Virus record (IMG/VR): IMGVR_UViG_3300031972_000768
Coordinates: 1-31,791 of that record
Reading direction: 5' to 3' (one strand)
From: a virus
Length of the DNA: 31,791 nt
Position 1 is the stretch's first letter, and every line of letters starts with the position of its first letter. Shown one piece after another: positions 16,498-24,314 of this stretch. The notes beneath the pieces are model-generated. The model saw only the letters and a program-made list of their open reading frames with translations. It made no database searches and was not told the origin of the DNA. The position numbers and the translations under genes are program-made.

Positions 16498-18134
16498 CTC
16501 AGCGTATCACCATCAACAAAAACAACATAATCAAGCTCACTACGCATAAGTGTGCTCAAAGCATCATCAACAGTTTGAACAAGCGGATCACCTGCGAGGT
16601 TGAAGCTAGTATTCATCAGTGCTGGTATACCTGTAAGCTTGTTAAACTCACGGATGATATCTGCCAGTTTACCTGATGAAACAGTCTGCACCCTGCAAGA
16701 TCCATCAGCATGAACGATGCCGCCAAGCTTGCTTAACGCCTCGCGTTTAACGTCAAACGATATAGTCATATCTGGCGCTGACTTTAAACCAAGAGAGTCA
16801 AAGTATTGATCAAAATACTCTTCAAGAATGACACCGGCAAACGGCCTGTACCACTCGCGCTTTTTGATCTTATTCATTTGATCCTGAGCATCAGGTATCG
16901 ATGGATCAAGCAGTATAGACCTATGACCAAGCGCCCTAGCGCCAGCCTCTGGTTTCCCCTCAAATATGGCAACGCTCTTACCTAGCGCAAGTAATTTAGC
17001 TACCTGCTCAGCAGTTGTTTCAGCACCACACATGGGCTCTTCTTCCCAGTAGTGGTAAAAGGTGTCGGTAAGTCGATCGGGCACTATGCCGAATCGTTCG
17101 AACCCATACAGCATAGCCGCACCTATGGTTAGGCCGGTATCGTCAGCAACAGGCTCAAAATAAAACTCAACATCAGGCATGCTCTTTATCAGGTGATTGT
17201 TCGCAACTACGTTCATCGCGTATCCACCAGACAGGCAGACCTTCTTTATGCCAGTTTCATCGACCCACTTTCTAATTAGGCGTAGCACCACATCTTGAGT
17301 CTGAAGCTGAACCTGCTTAGCTTTGTCTGCGTAAAATTGACAATTCTGAGGCACAAGCTCGCTTGTTACTCGATCCACATCATCAAAGAAGCAGTTGCCT
17401 AGCCACCAACGACCCTGTGGATCTGAGTCACCAATATCAGCAACCATCTTTGAGCTTATGGGTATGTCGTTATCATCGAACAGAGGCTCAAAGTCAGTCT
17501 TATCAGAGTAAGCCGCAAGACCCATTGTCTTGCCGTTCTCAAGTGGGTTTTGGTTGATCAGCGTTGTGGCACACTCATATGTCGATACGATACCGAACGG
17601 CGACCTTGCCTCTGTTGTACAGTTAAATTTACTTCGTATCTTTTGTGATACAACATTTGAATATTGAGTGCCTGTGTTTAGATTGAATCGTTTAAACACA
17701 GGAGCCCAGTGACTGCTCTTGTTGAACACGAAAACAGACTCTGCCTCTCTGGCGATCTCTGTGTTCTGCTCATCAAAGAATCCGCTACCATTCCTATCAA
17801 TCACGAATACCAGCGACTCATCAAAGCCACTGTTAAAATACGATATAGCCGCATGCGATGCATGGTGCGTCATGTCAGAGTACTGTTCGACTCTGCAGTC
17901 TAGCTTCTTTTTTATGTACTCTTTGAACAGCCTGCGCTCACTGGTTGCTGAGCAGAATAGAGCGACATCTATTTTACTTTTGTATAACTCAGATGCCTTA
18001 TCAATCGAAAAGAAGGGCATACCATCTCGCTTGTTGCCAGATAGGCGCTCTTCCTTACAAAAGAACTCAAGCTTGCCGTCATTGAAGATAGCAACAGAGC
18101 TATCATGGGTTGCATGGATTGCGGCAATTCTCAT
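16488..18134 (-). CDS. Carbamoyltransferase, NodU/CmcH/TobZ family
   Basis: 548 aa, full length for the family. The N-terminal YrdC-unlike, ASKHA-type part shows HATHDSSVAIFNDGK (H7, H10, D11), an EERLSG block, HHASHAA (H90, H91, H94) and VIDRNGSG (D113); then GLAAYS, LSGGYAMNVVANN (301-313) and EPVADDTGLTIGAA (327-340). The C-terminal part has EAGARALGHRSIL, REWYRPFA and MNTSFN. All match enzymes that carry carbamoyl phosphate through carbamoyl-adenylate to a hydroxyl of a sugar, antibiotic or nucleoside. In a phage, the target could be a surface sugar or a hydroxylated base; unknown. It ends the cargo cassette after two oxygenases. The stop overlaps the promoter of the tail hub. Confidence 0.92.
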   Translation of the reverse strand: MRIAAIHATHDSSVAIFNDGKLEFFCKEERLSGNKRDGMPFFSIDKASELYKSKIDVALFCSATSERRLFKEYIKKKLDCRVEQYSDMTHHASHAAISYFNSGFDESLVFVIDRNGSGFFDEQNTEIAREAESVFVFNKSSHWAPVFKRFNLNTGTQYSNVVSQKIRSKFNCTTEARSPFGIVSTYECATTLINQNPLENGKTMGLAAYSDKTDFEPLFDDNDIPISSKMVADIGDSDPQGRWWLGNCFFDDVDRVTSELVPQNCQFYADKAKQVQLQTQDVVLRLIRKWVDETGIKKVCLSGGYAMNVVANNHLIKSMPDVEFYFEPVADDTGLTIGAAMLYGFERFGIVPDRLTDTFYHYWEEEPMCGAETTAEQVAKLLALGKSVAIFEGKPEAGARALGHRSILLDPSIPDAQDQMNKIKKREWYRPFAGVILEEYFDQYFDSLGLKSAPDMTISFDVKREALSKLGGIVHADGSCRVQTVSSGKLADIIREFNKLTGIPALMNTSFNLAGDPLVQTVDDALSTLMRSELDYVVFVDGDTLRLV

Positions 18135-18634
18135 TTGAAATTCCAGACAATTACTGTGCGCTGTCCACCTTTTACTTCAGGTACACAGTGAACCACCTGA
18201 GAAGGGAACATCAGTATATCGCCCTCTTCAACATGACCGCTCACAACCTTCTGCTTTTCAGCATCCCAGAACACGGTATCTGGAGAGTTGTCCGGCTTTT
18301 CTAGGTAGTACACACAATTCCAGCTTGTTTCTGGATGCCTGTGCCAGTGATGCCAATCACCATCTTGGTACTGCTGGAACCAGTAGTTATCTAGCTGGTA
18401 ATCAACGTGCCTGAACTTGAGACGCAATAACTCATCAAAATCATCTTTTACGTCATTCCATAATATATCCCAATACTCACGCTTTGCATTTTTATCTACA
18501 TTCCAATCGGTATGGGTAACCCAATTCCAGTTATCTCGGATCTCACCACCTTCTGCTGTGTTGATAATTTCCATCAACTGATCTTTCAGTGCGGCGTGAT
18601 TCTTATGCTTAATATGTGTGAATGGAATATCCAT
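18131..18634 (-). CDS. 2-oxoglutarate/Fe(II)-dependent oxygenase (second)
   Basis: 167 aa from ATG at 18634, one base after the stop of the gene upstream, with GAGAG ahead; a longer in-frame reading to 18754 overlaps that gene fully and is unlikely. The beta-helix core reads FQQYQDGDWHHWHRHPETSW, VYYLEKPDNSPDTVFWD, GDILMFPSQVVHCVPEVKGG and RTVIVWNF. Candidate metal ligands are H98/H100, E102 and H149; R159 would hold 2-oxoglutarate. This layout (HxHP, distal H, final R) matches the phage and marine 2OG-Fe(II) group. It could hydroxylate the group that the neighbouring transferase then carbamoylates. Confidence 0.85.
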   Translation of the reverse strand: MDIPFTHIKHKNHAALKDQLMEIINTAEGGEIRDNWNWVTHTDWNVDKNAKREYWDILWNDVKDDFDELLRLKFRHVDYQLDNYWFQQYQDGDWHHWHRHPETSWNCVYYLEKPDNSPDTVFWDAEKQKVVSGHVEEGDILMFPSQVVHCVPEVKGGQRTVIVWNFK

Positions 18635-18635
18635 G

Positions 18636-19421
18636 TTATCTCTCGCTAAATGGTTTGATTGGGCAACGGATGCGATTCTTGGCATTCTCTGTTTGCGATC
18701 TGCCGAACTTGGAATGCGGATTCTTTGCCAGTAGCATTTCTTTCCACTGATCATCCGTTACAAGCTCACACACAACGCGCACTGGTCGCTCTGTTAGTGG
18801 TATTAGCTGAACAATGGGCTCGCCTGCAGGAAAGATAGTAAATATATCGTTACTCTGGCGCGGAACCATAATGTTCACATTGGTATCTGATATACGGCTG
18901 TAATTAACAACCGCAGGTAGTGTTAACTTATGCTCTGGATGATCTTGGTTCCATACAGGCTGTTGCCATAACCAATCAACATCTTCCTCACAATGCAGAA
19001 CCCAAGGCGACTCGATCTTAAGGTGGCAGTATTCTTTAGCAGGCAGGTATTCGCCACGCTGAGATTCTGCATGATATTCTGCAGAGGTCATGCCGTCAGC
19101 AAAGCGCCACTTGTATGATCCTGTTACACCGTCTTTTGATTCAGCCGTAAAAGCGAGGTCAGACCAGAACGGCATCATTACACCCTTCTTGAATAACCCT
19201 GTAAAACCGGCGCAAGACTTCATTGAGAATTCAAACTCAAGCTTGTCGGTATCGACCTTGGTTTTACTTGGTAGCCTCTTGAACCACTCTGGGATCATGT
19301 ATGCGCTTTTAACTACTGGGTAGTTATAGAACACATCTGGTCGATTTGTGTAGCAGTACAGCACAACCTCATCAGGCTTGCTTAGCTTATTTTTTAACCA
19401 CTTAATCAAAACTCTACCCAA
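18636..19421 (-). CDS. Unknown protein of the oxygenase-carbamoyltransferase cassette
   Basis: 261 aa when read from TTG at 19421, which overlaps the end of the upstream oxygenase by 16 bases; the true start is uncertain (first ATG only at residue 42). Sequence features: VLYCYTNRPDVFYNYPVVKS, then YMIPEWFKRLPSK and MKSCAGFTGLFKKGVMMPFW, with beta-rich middle ending in IVQLIPLTERPVRVVCELV. It has many aromatic residues and a C-terminal basic Asn/Arg block. I do not recognise the family; marine phage genomes seem to carry related genes beside oxygenases. A cupin-like or double-stranded beta-helix fold is possible. Confidence 0.72.
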   Translation of the reverse strand: MGRVLIKWLKNKLSKPDEVVLYCYTNRPDVFYNYPVVKSAYMIPEWFKRLPSKTKVDTDKLEFEFSMKSCAGFTGLFKKGVMMPFWSDLAFTAESKDGVTGSYKWRFADGMTSAEYHAESQRGEYLPAKEYCHLKIESPWVLHCEEDVDWLWQQPVWNQDHPEHKLTLPAVVNYSRISDTNVNIMVPRQSNDIFTIFPAGEPIVQLIPLTERPVRVVCELVTDDQWKEMLLAKNPHSKFGRSQTENAKNRIRCPIKPFSER

Positions 19422-20014
19422 CCTGTAAGAATGTATTTTGTATTACTCATTGGCGGGTTGCCTCTATGAGTATGCGTCAGCCCAGATGGGAATATGACCA
19501 GAGTGCCTTTCTTTGGTTTGACGCGTTTAGGGAAGTATAGAAACTCAGTTTCGCCACCCTCTTCTACATCGTTCAGGTAAAGTATGTAAGCTAGAACCCT
19601 GCGAGATGATGCCGCATCGCCCTGTTCGCAGTGCCAGATATGGTATCCACCACCAACCATAGTACGCTGAATCTTCTGCGCCTGAATGGTGTGTGTATCC
19701 ATTGTGTGCAAGATATCGAACTGGTCAGAGTAAGCTTTATAGCCCACATCCCAGAATCGATCTATGAATGTTTTATGAAGGTCGCGTGAGTGTACGAATG
19801 ATAACTCTTCTTCAAAACCGCAAAGCGAGTCATCTTTCTTTTGGAACGCTGGGGTTTGTTGCCACTTCTGGCGATCTGTTGTAAACCCTGCCTCATCCAT
19901 CTTCTCAAAATAATCAATGACCTCATCGCACCACTCTGGCGAGATGAAGTCATCGATAATGCCCACAAAATTATGTGAGTGATAGCTAGGCTGGATCTCC
20001 TGCTTCTGAGTCAT
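19406..20014 (-). CDS. 2-oxoglutarate/Fe(II)-dependent oxygenase (first), P4H-like
   Basis: 202 aa from ATG at 20014, chosen since AGGAGA lies upstream (a TTG one codon earlier also fits). FVGIIDDFISPEWCDEVIDY is the common first helix-strand. The double-stranded beta-helix follows: YHIWHCEQGD (metal site H128-x-E130), LAYILYLNDVEEGGETEF, KGTLVIFPSGLTHTHRG (distal H181 or H183) and KYILTGW with K193 as the 2-oxoglutarate contact. An HxE in place of the more common HxD is seen in this phage subgroup. The gene starts inside the preceding small gene by 29 bases. Substrate unknown. Confidence 0.88.
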   Translation of the reverse strand: MTQKQEIQPSYHSHNFVGIIDDFISPEWCDEVIDYFEKMDEAGFTTDRQKWQQTPAFQKKDDSLCGFEEELSFVHSRDLHKTFIDRFWDVGYKAYSDQFDILHTMDTHTIQAQKIQRTMVGGGYHIWHCEQGDAASSRRVLAYILYLNDVEEGGETEFLYFPKRVKPKKGTLVIFPSGLTHTHRGNPPMSNTKYILTGWVEF

Positions 20015-20210
20015 CAACTGGTTCTCCTATGCTGTCATCCTGCACATTCTTCCACTCAGGTGTTTCGAATGTCATGGTTGATCTGTTTAGGATATCACCA
20101 ATTGCAACATTACCTCCAGTAATGTCAATAAACTCTATTGCAGAATGCATCTCAGGCTTTGTCACATGAAGTGACACTACTGAATCATCAACTCCGATTT
20201 GTGCCCACAT
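19986..20210 (-). CDS. 74-aa acidic protein between adhesin and oxygenase
   Basis: Starts at ATG in TAATG, overlapping the stop of the Gly-rich protein. Sequence blocks: MWAQIGVDDSVVSLHVTKPE, then IEFIDITGGNVAIGDILNRS, then an acidic C-terminus (GEPVDDSEAGDPA). Mixed alpha/beta with no known motif. Its last 29 bases are shared with the start of the first oxygenase, whose AGGAGA site lies inside it, so translation is likely coupled. Function not recognised. Confidence 0.65.
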   Translation of the reverse strand: MWAQIGVDDSVVSLHVTKPEMHSAIEFIDITGGNVAIGDILNRSTMTFETPEWKNVQDDSIGEPVDDSEAGDPA

Positions 20211-21013
20211 TAGCCGCCAAACTCCTCTACGTAAACAACACCCTGACGGCCTGAGCCACCGTAGTACTGTACTGAGTTATCACGGTATGCCGCGCCGCCG
20301 CCGCCAACACCATAGCCATCGCCTGAGTTGTTAGCATGTTCGCCGTTAGCACCATACGAATTTGCAGAGTTTGTTACAGATGAAACATCTGCAATAAGCG
20401 CACCATTGTATGATGTGTAATTCATCGTGCTAGCGCCACTTGTAGCACCAAGGCCGTTACCACCAGCATTACCAGTGTAATTTCCGATGTTGCCGCCTGC
20501 ACCAGTACCACCAGCACCACCGCCGCCCCAAGCTGATCTGTTCCAGTAAACAGAACCACCACCACCACCACCGTTAGCGGATGCGTATGAGCCGTATGAA
20601 GATGCACCGCCAGCACTAGCAGAACCGCCGCCACCGCCAACTGTTACAGATACGCTAGAACCAGCACCTATAGCCACCTCGGTAACAGCACCGCCGCCGC
20701 CACCGCCTGCGCCGCCACCGCCGCGAGCACCGTAACCAGAGTGTGAGCGACCATTGCCGCCGCCACCGCCGCCACCTTGAATCCATGCGCGCACAACATT
20801 AGTACCAGCCCCCACTACATGAGTAGAGCTAGATGTATAAGTTAGAGTGCGAATTGGTGGTGGTTGCTTACCGTAAAAGTCAGCCATCTGGAATTCACCA
20901 GAAGATGGCAGACCCTGACCACCGTAGCGCTCAGACATGCTGTAAGGAGCAGTGTCACCATAAGCCTGAGCAAGTGTTTTAAGTGATAGTTGTCCAGAGT
21001 TAGCAAAAGCCAT
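20210..21013 (-). CDS. Glycine-rich fibre-tip adhesin
   Basis: 267 aa, GGAGGG ribosome site. The N-terminal 55 residues (SGQLSLKTLAQAYGDTAPYS, then LPSSGEFQMADFYGKQPPP) are a module recurring at the start of phage tip proteins. From about residue 80 the chain is dominated by Gly runs of up to eight (IQGGGGGGGNG, GARGGGGAGGGGGGAV, GGGGGSVYWNR) separated by short Tyr/Asn/Ser-rich loops. This is the layout of T-even gp38-type adhesins, where Gly runs pack as polyglycine-II helices and loops read the receptor. The loops probably set host range. A very short C-terminal end (YVEEFGG) finishes it. Confidence 0.78.
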   Translation of the reverse strand: MAFANSGQLSLKTLAQAYGDTAPYSMSERYGGQGLPSSGEFQMADFYGKQPPPIRTLTYTSSSTHVVGAGTNVVRAWIQGGGGGGGNGRSHSGYGARGGGGAGGGGGGAVTEVAIGAGSSVSVTVGGGGGSASAGGASSYGSYASANGGGGGGSVYWNRSAWGGGGAGGTGAGGNIGNYTGNAGGNGLGATSGASTMNYTSYNGALIADVSSVTNSANSYGANGEHANNSGDGYGVGGGGAAYRDNSVQYYGGSGRQGVVYVEEFGG

Positions 21014-21015
21014 GA

Positions 21016-21828
21016 TTAGCCCTCCAGCTCTTCAACTCGCTTAGTAAGCTCTTTAATTGCTTCGATAAGCAAGCCATGCAGAGCATCATAGTTAACAACT
21101 TTGTATTCAACGCCATCGTCAGCTTTAAGCGGAAGTAGCTTCTCTGTTACAGCTTCTGGTAATACTGCCTCTACCTCTTGTGCAATAACACCGGCAGAAA
21201 CCTTGCCATCAGCTTTGTACTTGAAGGTGTAACCGCCTAAGCTGTTTACCTTATCAAGCGCGCCATCGATACCAACGATGTCATCCTTCAGGCGCTCATC
21301 TGAGATAGTTGTTGAGTATGCGATAACGTCACCATCACAGTGCAGGTCACCGTCATTCTCAAGGCGCATATCCACGTTACCATCAAGAACGAAGTCAATA
21401 TTGGTAGTGTTTACCATGATGTAATCACTGGTATCACGACCAATCGCATAAGCATCACCACGAAGGTCTGACTCGATGCTCACTGTAGATCCAGATACAT
21501 CGATACCTGCGCCAGCAATTGGTGCTGGGCTATCCCAAGTGAATGAGCCATCGCCATCAGATTTTAAGTACTGACCTGAAGTACCGTTACCAGATACGTT
21601 TAGCTCAGCCGCGCTTACAGAGTTATCAGTGATAGTCGAACCGTTAACTGTGCTTAGGTAGGCAAGAGCACCTAGGCTTGAGTTGATTGAAGCAATACCA
21701 TTGGCATTGGCTTTCATCTGTGAGTCAATTGTATCGAGGTTACTGTTGAGCTTAGTACCCCAAGTATCCTCTGATGCGCCTACCTCTGGCTTAACCAGAG
21801 AGTAGTTAGTAGTAGTAGTATCAGCCAT
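21016..21828 (-). CDS. Tail fibre with C-terminal peptidase S74 self-cleaving chaperone
   Basis: 270 aa. Residues 1-60 start with TNYSLVKPEVGASEDTWGTK, a phage fibre module. A beta-rich shaft or head runs to about 170. Then the S74 intramolecular chaperone begins: S176-D-E-R-L-K181 is the catalytic Ser/Lys pair, followed by VNSLGGYTFKYK, GVIAQEVEAVLPEAVTEKLL and the closing coiled coil LIEAIKELTKRVEELEG. In this family the chaperone trimerises the fibre and is cut off before the Ser. The gene is near two other fibre-like genes, so more than one fibre component is probable. Confidence 0.9.
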   Translation of the reverse strand: MADTTTTNYSLVKPEVGASEDTWGTKLNSNLDTIDSQMKANANGIASINSSLGALAYLSTVNGSTITDNSVSAAELNVSGNGTSGQYLKSDGDGSFTWDSPAPIAGAGIDVSGSTVSIESDLRGDAYAIGRDTSDYIMVNTTNIDFVLDGNVDMRLENDGDLHCDGDVIAYSTTISDERLKDDIVGIDGALDKVNSLGGYTFKYKADGKVSAGVIAQEVEAVLPEAVTEKLLPLKADDGVEYKVVNYDALHGLLIEAIKELTKRVEELEG

Positions 21829-23244
21829 TTAAGCTACCTCATTCCAAGTGCCGCCACTGGCTGACACATCATTCCAAGTTTCATTTTCTTTAGCCTGCCT
21901 CTCATACTTGAGCCTAGCATTAGCCTCAAATGAAGATTCTGCAGACATAGTCTGTGACGCGTTTCGCTCCCTAATGTACTCAATACCTACATTAGACTCA
22001 GATAATACATCTGCTGAACCGGCAACAGTTATGCGACCCTTAGCGGCAACATAAGCATTTGCCACTATTGTAACACCTGTGTTGCGAGTAGCGTAGGCGT
22101 TAACATTGTTACTGGCTACACCAGACACAGCGCCTTCACCAAGCTTAATAACCTCGCCGGATGCAGTGTTACTTGCCGCGCAGTAAGAGATCATTGTTGT
22201 TTGACGCTTGCGTATATACACAACTGTTAAAACAGAATCACCCATACTGATCGCACCAGATTCACCGATGCGCTGAGAGTCTGCATTTGTACCAGATGTG
22301 CCAGAGCCGCTTGCAACAATATCAACAACTGTCACAGCATTGGATGAACTGTCGCTATTTGCCGATACTATACCGCCACGCTCACCGACTTTCTGCGCCG
22401 ATACGCTTGATCCAGATCCTGCAGTGCTGACAGCGGATGCTGTACGAACCCTATTGAACGATGCGTGCTCACCAGACTGAGCATCAACAACAGCATCGCC
22501 AGCAAATGTAGCACGACCATCAATTGATGCGCCTGATTGCTCTGGGTATGCACTTGCACTATCTTCTCGCACACGCTCCATGTCTGATGAAACAACAGAC
22601 ACTGAGAATATGGCTGACTGGCCAATCAGTGATACCTGAGCATGAGCATTAGAGCCACTTGTAGCCGCTGTAGAGCCCCCAGAAAGAAGTATCTGCTCAG
22701 CACTAGCGCTAGACCCAGAAGTCGCCTGAGAATAGCCCACAGCGCCTCTGGTAGCATATGCATTAGTGCTGTTGGTAGCCTGCGCTGATACCTGAGCACC
22801 AGTTGTACGAATTCTTGAACCGTTGGCGTTAGTGTTTACGCTTGTGGTTGAAGAGCTGTTAACCAGTGCAGAGCCCTCTGGAACACGCCTAGCTGACGCG
22901 GCAACAGATGACTGAGAATCAATATTAGACGCTCTGCTTGCAGTCAGATATGCCGAGGCATTTACTGAAGAGTTTGCAGATGCGCTTGGAGCGACTTCAC
23001 GCTTACGCTCTACCGATGCACTGGTAGATGAAGATGCGCTCACAGATGCCGAAGCATCAACAACGGTAACGCCAGAGGCGCTAGCACCAGTAGTGGCACT
23101 AGCAACCGCTGGGATTACGTATTGACCAAAAGGCTTCTTGCCATACAGCGATACGCCATATGTAGAAGAAGAACTCTCTACGTGTGGATCGGCAGAGTAC
23201 AGTGAAGTGCTGTACTCGCCAACGCCGTAATAGCTGTAAGCCAT
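21829..23244 (-). CDS. Ser/Ala-rich repetitive fibre-like protein
   Basis: 471 aa. The N-terminal YSYYGVGEYSTSLYSADP and YGVSLYG repeat a Tyr-Gly motif. After that the protein consists of degenerate units of about 25-35 residues combining a charged strand (such as ERKREV, RVREDS, RKRQTT, IRERNA) with Ser/Ala/Thr/Asn alternation (SASANSSVNASAYLTASRAS). The C-terminus repeats TWNDVSASGGTWNEVA. Such alternation suits a beta-solenoid or trimeric fibre. Almost no Cys, Trp or Lys occurs in the core. The ribosome site is weak. Frames open on both strands here are shadows of the composition. Confidence 0.7.
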   Translation of the reverse strand: MAYSYYGVGEYSTSLYSADPHVESSSSTYGVSLYGKKPFGQYVIPAVASATTGASASGVTVVDASASVSASSSTSASVERKREVAPSASANSSVNASAYLTASRASNIDSQSSVAASARRVPEGSALVNSSSTTSVNTNANGSRIRTTGAQVSAQATNSTNAYATRGAVGYSQATSGSSASAEQILLSGGSTAATSGSNAHAQVSLIGQSAIFSVSVVSSDMERVREDSASAYPEQSGASIDGRATFAGDAVVDAQSGEHASFNRVRTASAVSTAGSGSSVSAQKVGERGGIVSANSDSSSNAVTVVDIVASGSGTSGTNADSQRIGESGAISMGDSVLTVVYIRKRQTTMISYCAASNTASGEVIKLGEGAVSGVASNNVNAYATRNTGVTIVANAYVAAKGRITVAGSADVLSESNVGIEYIRERNASQTMSAESSFEANARLKYERQAKENETWNDVSASGGTWNEVA

Positions 23245-23248
23245 TTAA

Positions 23249-23629
23249 TTAGTCCAGAGTGATATCTAGGTCACCAGCAGGTACGCGGAATACGTCACCT
23301 GTTTCGATAGTCTTAGCGCTTGATAGCGAAGCGTAAGCCATCAGGTTACCGCCAGATGCCGCATCGAATACACCAACGTGAGTTACAGTGCCGTAGTTAG
23401 CAGTAGCAGTTGGGTACTCAACAGCCGCTGAGTTAGAAGTAGTGTTGCCAGAAGTAGTGAAGGCAACAGTCTGACGTACGTAGCCGCCACCAGATACTTC
23501 AGTGCCACCACCTGAATCAGATGGAGCGGCAGTGTAAAGTGCCAAGTAAAGAGTTGAAGGTGCAGTGTAAGCCGCGCCGCCGAATACGTGATCTAGAATT
23601 TCAGTTTCTAGGTAGTTTGAAAAGCTCAT
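23249..23629 (-). CDS. Gp80-like small virion protein
   Basis: 126 aa, AGGAGC ribosome site; start overlaps the adaptor's stop (TAATG). The N-terminus (YLETEILDHVFGGAAYTAPS, then LYLALYTAAPSDSGGGTEVS) and GGYVRQTVAFTT are hallmarks of a small phage structural family (Gp80-like) with a beta-sandwich fold. In other phages it lies near tail or decoration genes; exact place in the particle not known. Between the adaptor and fibre genes it may connect fibres to the tail. Confidence 0.78.
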   Translation of the reverse strand: MSFSNYLETEILDHVFGGAAYTAPSTLYLALYTAAPSDSGGGTEVSGGGYVRQTVAFTTSGNTTSNSAAVEYPTATANYGTVTHVGVFDAASGGNLMAYASLSSAKTIETGDVFRVPAGDLDITLD

Positions 23630-24249
23630 TAGTAGCTCCTGATATTTAATTTAAGACCAGTGCCGCTAACAGTAGCTTTATTACCACTTGTGTTTAGTGC
23701 GGCTAGTTTTGATTGGTACATCCCAGCATATGCTGTAATGCGCTCATCATCCCGTAAGTATATCGCAGTTTCAAGTAAAACGGCATACAGGTACAAATCT
23801 GGAGCTTCAGTTAGCAACCAGTTAGATGTATTAGAGTCCGACAACGCCTCAATCTTCTGTGTGTATAACAGTTCAATGTCATATGTTGCGTCTGGTGTCG
23901 GATACATTTCGATCTCGCCAGCGATGTGAGCGTAGTACACAGGCTTACCTGATACATCGTCACCTTGGAAGCGTATGTCTTGCATACGATCGCGGCTAAC
24001 TAGGTTCATTGCATACGGTACAGTGTCTTTAACTGTAAGGCGTATAGTCTCAACCCAGTCTGTCGGTAGTGTTAGATACTGATCGTCGATCTCTGCCTGT
24101 GAGCGCTGTTCCATCTTCCAGTGACGTACATCACGGTTCAGATTGGCCTCTGCCATATCAATGAACGTATCGATAGTGCTAGTCAGGTCATCACGGTTAA
24201 GAAAATCCGCTACCGCTGACTTTAGCTCTGCATAAGTAGTAATCGCCAT
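23629..24249 (-). CDS. Head-tail adaptor, P22 gp4 / SU10 adaptor-like
   Basis: 206 aa. The N-terminus TTYAELKSAVADFLNRDDLT, IDTFIDMAEANLNRDVRHWK and the following DQYLTLPTDWVETIRL are typical of the podovirus adaptor family that docks under the portal and connects to the tail hub. The middle is beta-rich (PVYYAHIAGEIEMYPTPDAT) and the last part contains YLYAVLLETAIYLRDDERIT. Length agrees with the family (about 170-230 aa). It is preceded by a 20-aa basic peptide. Confidence 0.88.
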   Translation of the reverse strand: MAITTYAELKSAVADFLNRDDLTSTIDTFIDMAEANLNRDVRHWKMEQRSQAEIDDQYLTLPTDWVETIRLTVKDTVPYAMNLVSRDRMQDIRFQGDDVSGKPVYYAHIAGEIEMYPTPDATYDIELLYTQKIEALSDSNTSNWLLTEAPDLYLYAVLLETAIYLRDDERITAYAGMYQSKLAALNTSGNKATVSGTGLKLNIRSY

Positions 24250-24251
24250 TA

Positions 24252-24314
24252 TCAGCTACCTTTCTTGGTTTTCTTCATTTTACCAGAAGATCGTTTCTTT
24301 GTGCTACAGGCCAT
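24252..24314 (-). CDS. 20-aa lysine-rich micro-gene
   Basis: ATG at 24314 overlaps the TAA of the 177-aa gene (TAATG) and the TGA at 24254-24252 is two bases from the adaptor start (TGATAATG). The peptide is MACSTKKRSSGKMKKTKKGS: eight Lys and one Arg in 20 residues, no acidic residue. A CGGGGG stretch is upstream. Junction placement on both sides argues that it is translated; it may bind DNA or capsid, or be a coupling element. Confidence 0.55.
   Translation of the reverse strand: MACSTKKRSSGKMKKTKKGS

Noticed and set aside
18131-18754. Longer form of the second oxygenase with 40 extra residues
   Set aside because: The extension lies wholly inside the upstream gene, is unlike the family, and the ATG at 18634 directly after the upstream stop fits better.
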